Assembly: GCA_002306815.1 (NCBI GenBank)
Contig: DBTA01000036.1
Location: 25,490-89,489, forward strand
Direction: 5' to 3'
DNA from: Dehalococcoidia bacterium UBA1328
Lineage (GTDB): Bacteria; Chloroflexota; Dehalococcoidia; Lucifugimonadales; Lucifugimonadaceae
Length of the DNA stretch: 64,000 bases
Position 1 is the stretch's first letter. Each line of letters opens with the position of its first letter. The translations under genes and the position numbers were made by a program. Under the pieces are notes generated by a model. That model was not told the DNA's origin and ran no database searches. It was given only the letters and a program-made list of their open reading frames with translations. This document shows positions 62,742 through 64,000 of the stretch, in pieces.

Positions 62742-64000
62742 ATGTCTGACTCGGAAATCTATTCACCATCGGAATCGTTCGCAGCGAACGCTCATATGAA
62801 AAGCCTAGACGAGTACAAAATCGAGTACGAACGGTCGATTGACGACCCGGAGGCGTTCTGGGCGGAAAAAGCGTCCGAGTACCACTGGTTCAAGAAATGG
62901 GACAACGTCCGCAGTTTCAACTACGATCGACGAGTAGGACCAATCTCTATCAAGTGGTTCGAAGGTGGCCAGACAAATATTGCATACAACTGTCTTGACC
63001 GACATCTCGGAACCAAGGGCGATCAGACAGCGATTATTTGGGAAGGCAACGAACCGGGTGAAGATCGAGTCATCACCTATAACGAGCTTCATGAGGAAGT
63101 GAGTAAGTTCGCCAATGTACTTAAAGCGCGCGGAGTGAACAAGGGCGATCGGGTTTCTATTTACATGCCGATGATCCCCGAGCTTGCAGTTGCAATGCTG
63201 GCCTGCGCCCGAATTGGCGCGATTCATTCGATCGTTTTCGGTGGATTCTCAGCCGATGCTCTTGCCGACCGAATCGCCGACTCAATGTGCACGACTCTAA
63301 TTACCTGTAACGGCACTCACCGCGGCGCAAAACCGGTCGGAATGAAAACTGTTGCCGACGAGTCAATGGAAGCTGCTGAAAAACAAATGGGCGTTCCGGT
63401 AGAAACCTGCATCGTCGTCGAACGCATCCCTAGTAGCAAGGGTGTTGAACACGACATGAAGGACGGTCGAGACGAGTGGTATCACGATGTAATGGCTGAT
63501 GCCGATACCGTGAATGAAGCAGAACCAATGGACGCTGAAGATCCTCTGTTCATTCTGTACACATCGGGATCGACGGGGCAGCCAAAGGGTGTTCAGCACA
63601 CCACCGGTGGGTACATGGTTTACGCCTCGCAAACCCACAAGTACGTTTTCGACTACCACGACGGGGATATTTACTTCTGCACTGCCGATATCGGCTGGGT
63701 TACCGGACACTCTTACATCGTCTACGGACCACTGGCGAACGGCGCAACCACGATCATGTTCGAGGGTATTCCAACCTACCCGTCTCCAGATCGTTTTTGG
63801 CAGATCGTGGAAAAGTGGGGAGTGAACCAGTTCTACACTGCGCCAACTGCGATACGGGCAATCGCTTCTCTTGGCGACGAGTACCCAGACAAGTACGAAA
63901 TGCCGACTCTTAGGTTGCTCGGGTCGGTTGGTGAACCGATCAACCCTGAGGCGTGGCGCTGGTATAACACTCATGTTGGAAAAGAACGATGCCCGATTGT
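62742..64000 (+). CDS. acs: Acetyl-CoA synthetase (C-terminus beyond window)
   Basis: An open frame from ATG 62742 (GGAG seven bases before it) to the window edge, about 419 codons of the usual 650. The N-terminal ACS domain includes DDPEAFWAEKASEYHWFKKW. The AMP-binding core follows: SIVFGGFSADALADRI, and the P-loop-like FILYTSGSTGQPKGVQHTTG with the ATP-binding TSGSTG-x-PK-G. FCTADIGWVTGHSYIVYGPL and MFEGIPTYPSPDRFW are specific to acetyl-CoA synthetases. The catalytic Lys lies past the cut. It activates acetate to acetyl-CoA with ATP. Confidence 0.96.
   Translation, partial: MSDSEIYSPSESFAANAHMKSLDEYKIEYERSIDDPEAFWAEKASEYHWFKKWDNVRSFNYDRRVGPISIKWFEGGQTNIAYNCLDRHLGTKGDQTAIIWEGNEPGEDRVITYNELHEEVSKFANVLKARGVNKGDRVSIYMPMIPELAVAMLACARIGAIHSIVFGGFSADALADRIADSMCTTLITCNGTHRGAKPVGMKTVADESMEAAEKQMGVPVETCIVVERIPSSKGVEHDMKDGRDEWYHDVMADADTVNEAEPMDAEDPLFILYTSGSTGQPKGVQHTTGGYMVYASQTHKYVFDYHDGDIYFCTADIGWVTGHSYIVYGPLANGATTIMFEGIPTYPSPDRFWQIVEKWGVNQFYTAPTAIRAIASLGDEYPDKYEMPTLRLLGSVGEPINPEAWRWYNTHVGKERCPI

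Noticed and set aside
1..64000. CRISPR arrays, transposases, prophage or toxin-antitoxin modules
   Set aside because: No regularly spaced repeats and no transposase, integrase, phage structural or TA-like proteins were seen.

Overview
The window reads as a typical bacterial chromosome segment of about 50% GC with dense genes on both strands. It holds one tRNA, no rRNA, and no prophage, transposase or CRISPR array. My best guess at the organism is an aerobic, organotrophic Chloroflexota, possibly a marine SAR202-like Dehalococcoidia. The guess rests on a giant fused PMT/YYY membrane protein (a Chloroflexus/archaeal family), a T-box-controlled tryptophan locus, several molybdenum hydroxylase large subunits, an enolase-superfamily dehydratase, flavin monooxygenase-like and acyl-CoA dehydrogenase genes, and frequent TTG starts. 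This is inference; no phylogenetic marker was run.

Layout. 0-3.3 kb: an S9 peptidase cut by the window edge and a repeat-containing lipoprotein, both minus strand. 3.5-11.3 kb: a tryptophan locus. A tRNA-Trp T-box leader precedes trpS, followed by two tandem trpE paralogues, trpG, trpD, trpC and trpF; trpB and trpA are absent here. 11.4-14.2 kb: Gfo/Idh/MocA oxidoreductase, pentapeptide-repeat protein and eukaryotic-type glutamine synthetase II. 14.3-17.6 kb: a decaying patch where an MFS transporter and an FAD oxidoreductase each carry one in-frame stop, flanking an intact ICMT-like methyltransferase. 17.6-27.1 kb, minus strand: M1 aminopeptidase, mandelate racemase-like enzyme, HAD hydrolase, a broken comF relic and the 1470-residue PMT/YYY protein.

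27.3-33.8 kb, plus strand: M16 peptidase, XRE regulator, stand-alone Lrp/AsnC effector domain, two acyl-CoA dehydrogenases, HIT protein and an MFS exporter. 34.0-40.5 kb: a molybdenum hydroxylase operon with medium (FAD) and small (2Fe-2S) subunits, two tandem 756-residue large subunits and a MoaD-like sulfur carrier. 40.6-42.4 kb: folE, a pteridine-reductase-like SDR and folB. 42.5-44.8 kb: a third, orphan large subunit. 45.3-48.5 kb: a double serine-hydrolase fusion, a sugar nucleotidyltransferase and a CBS-domain relic. 48.7-56.6 kb, minus strand: cytidylate-kinase-like protein, TetR regulator, hflK-hflC, a membrane HExxH metallopeptidase candidate, an unknown protein and etfB-etfA. 56.7-64.0 kb, plus strand: rsmG, a flippase-like membrane protein, a sugar dehydratase/dehydrogenase-like SDR, a non-coding stretch with dispersed repeats, tRNA-Ala, an LLM flavin oxidoreductase, a xylose-isomerase-like TIM-barrel protein and acs (cut by the edge).

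Together the genes suggest catabolism of organic acids, acyl-CoAs and sugar acids. The acyl-CoA dehydrogenases would pass electrons to EtfAB, the molybdenum hydroxylases would attack small or aromatic organics, and Acs would recover acetate. Tryptophan synthesis and charging appear to share one tRNA sensor. At least four loci are broken genes, which is unusual for such a compact segment.
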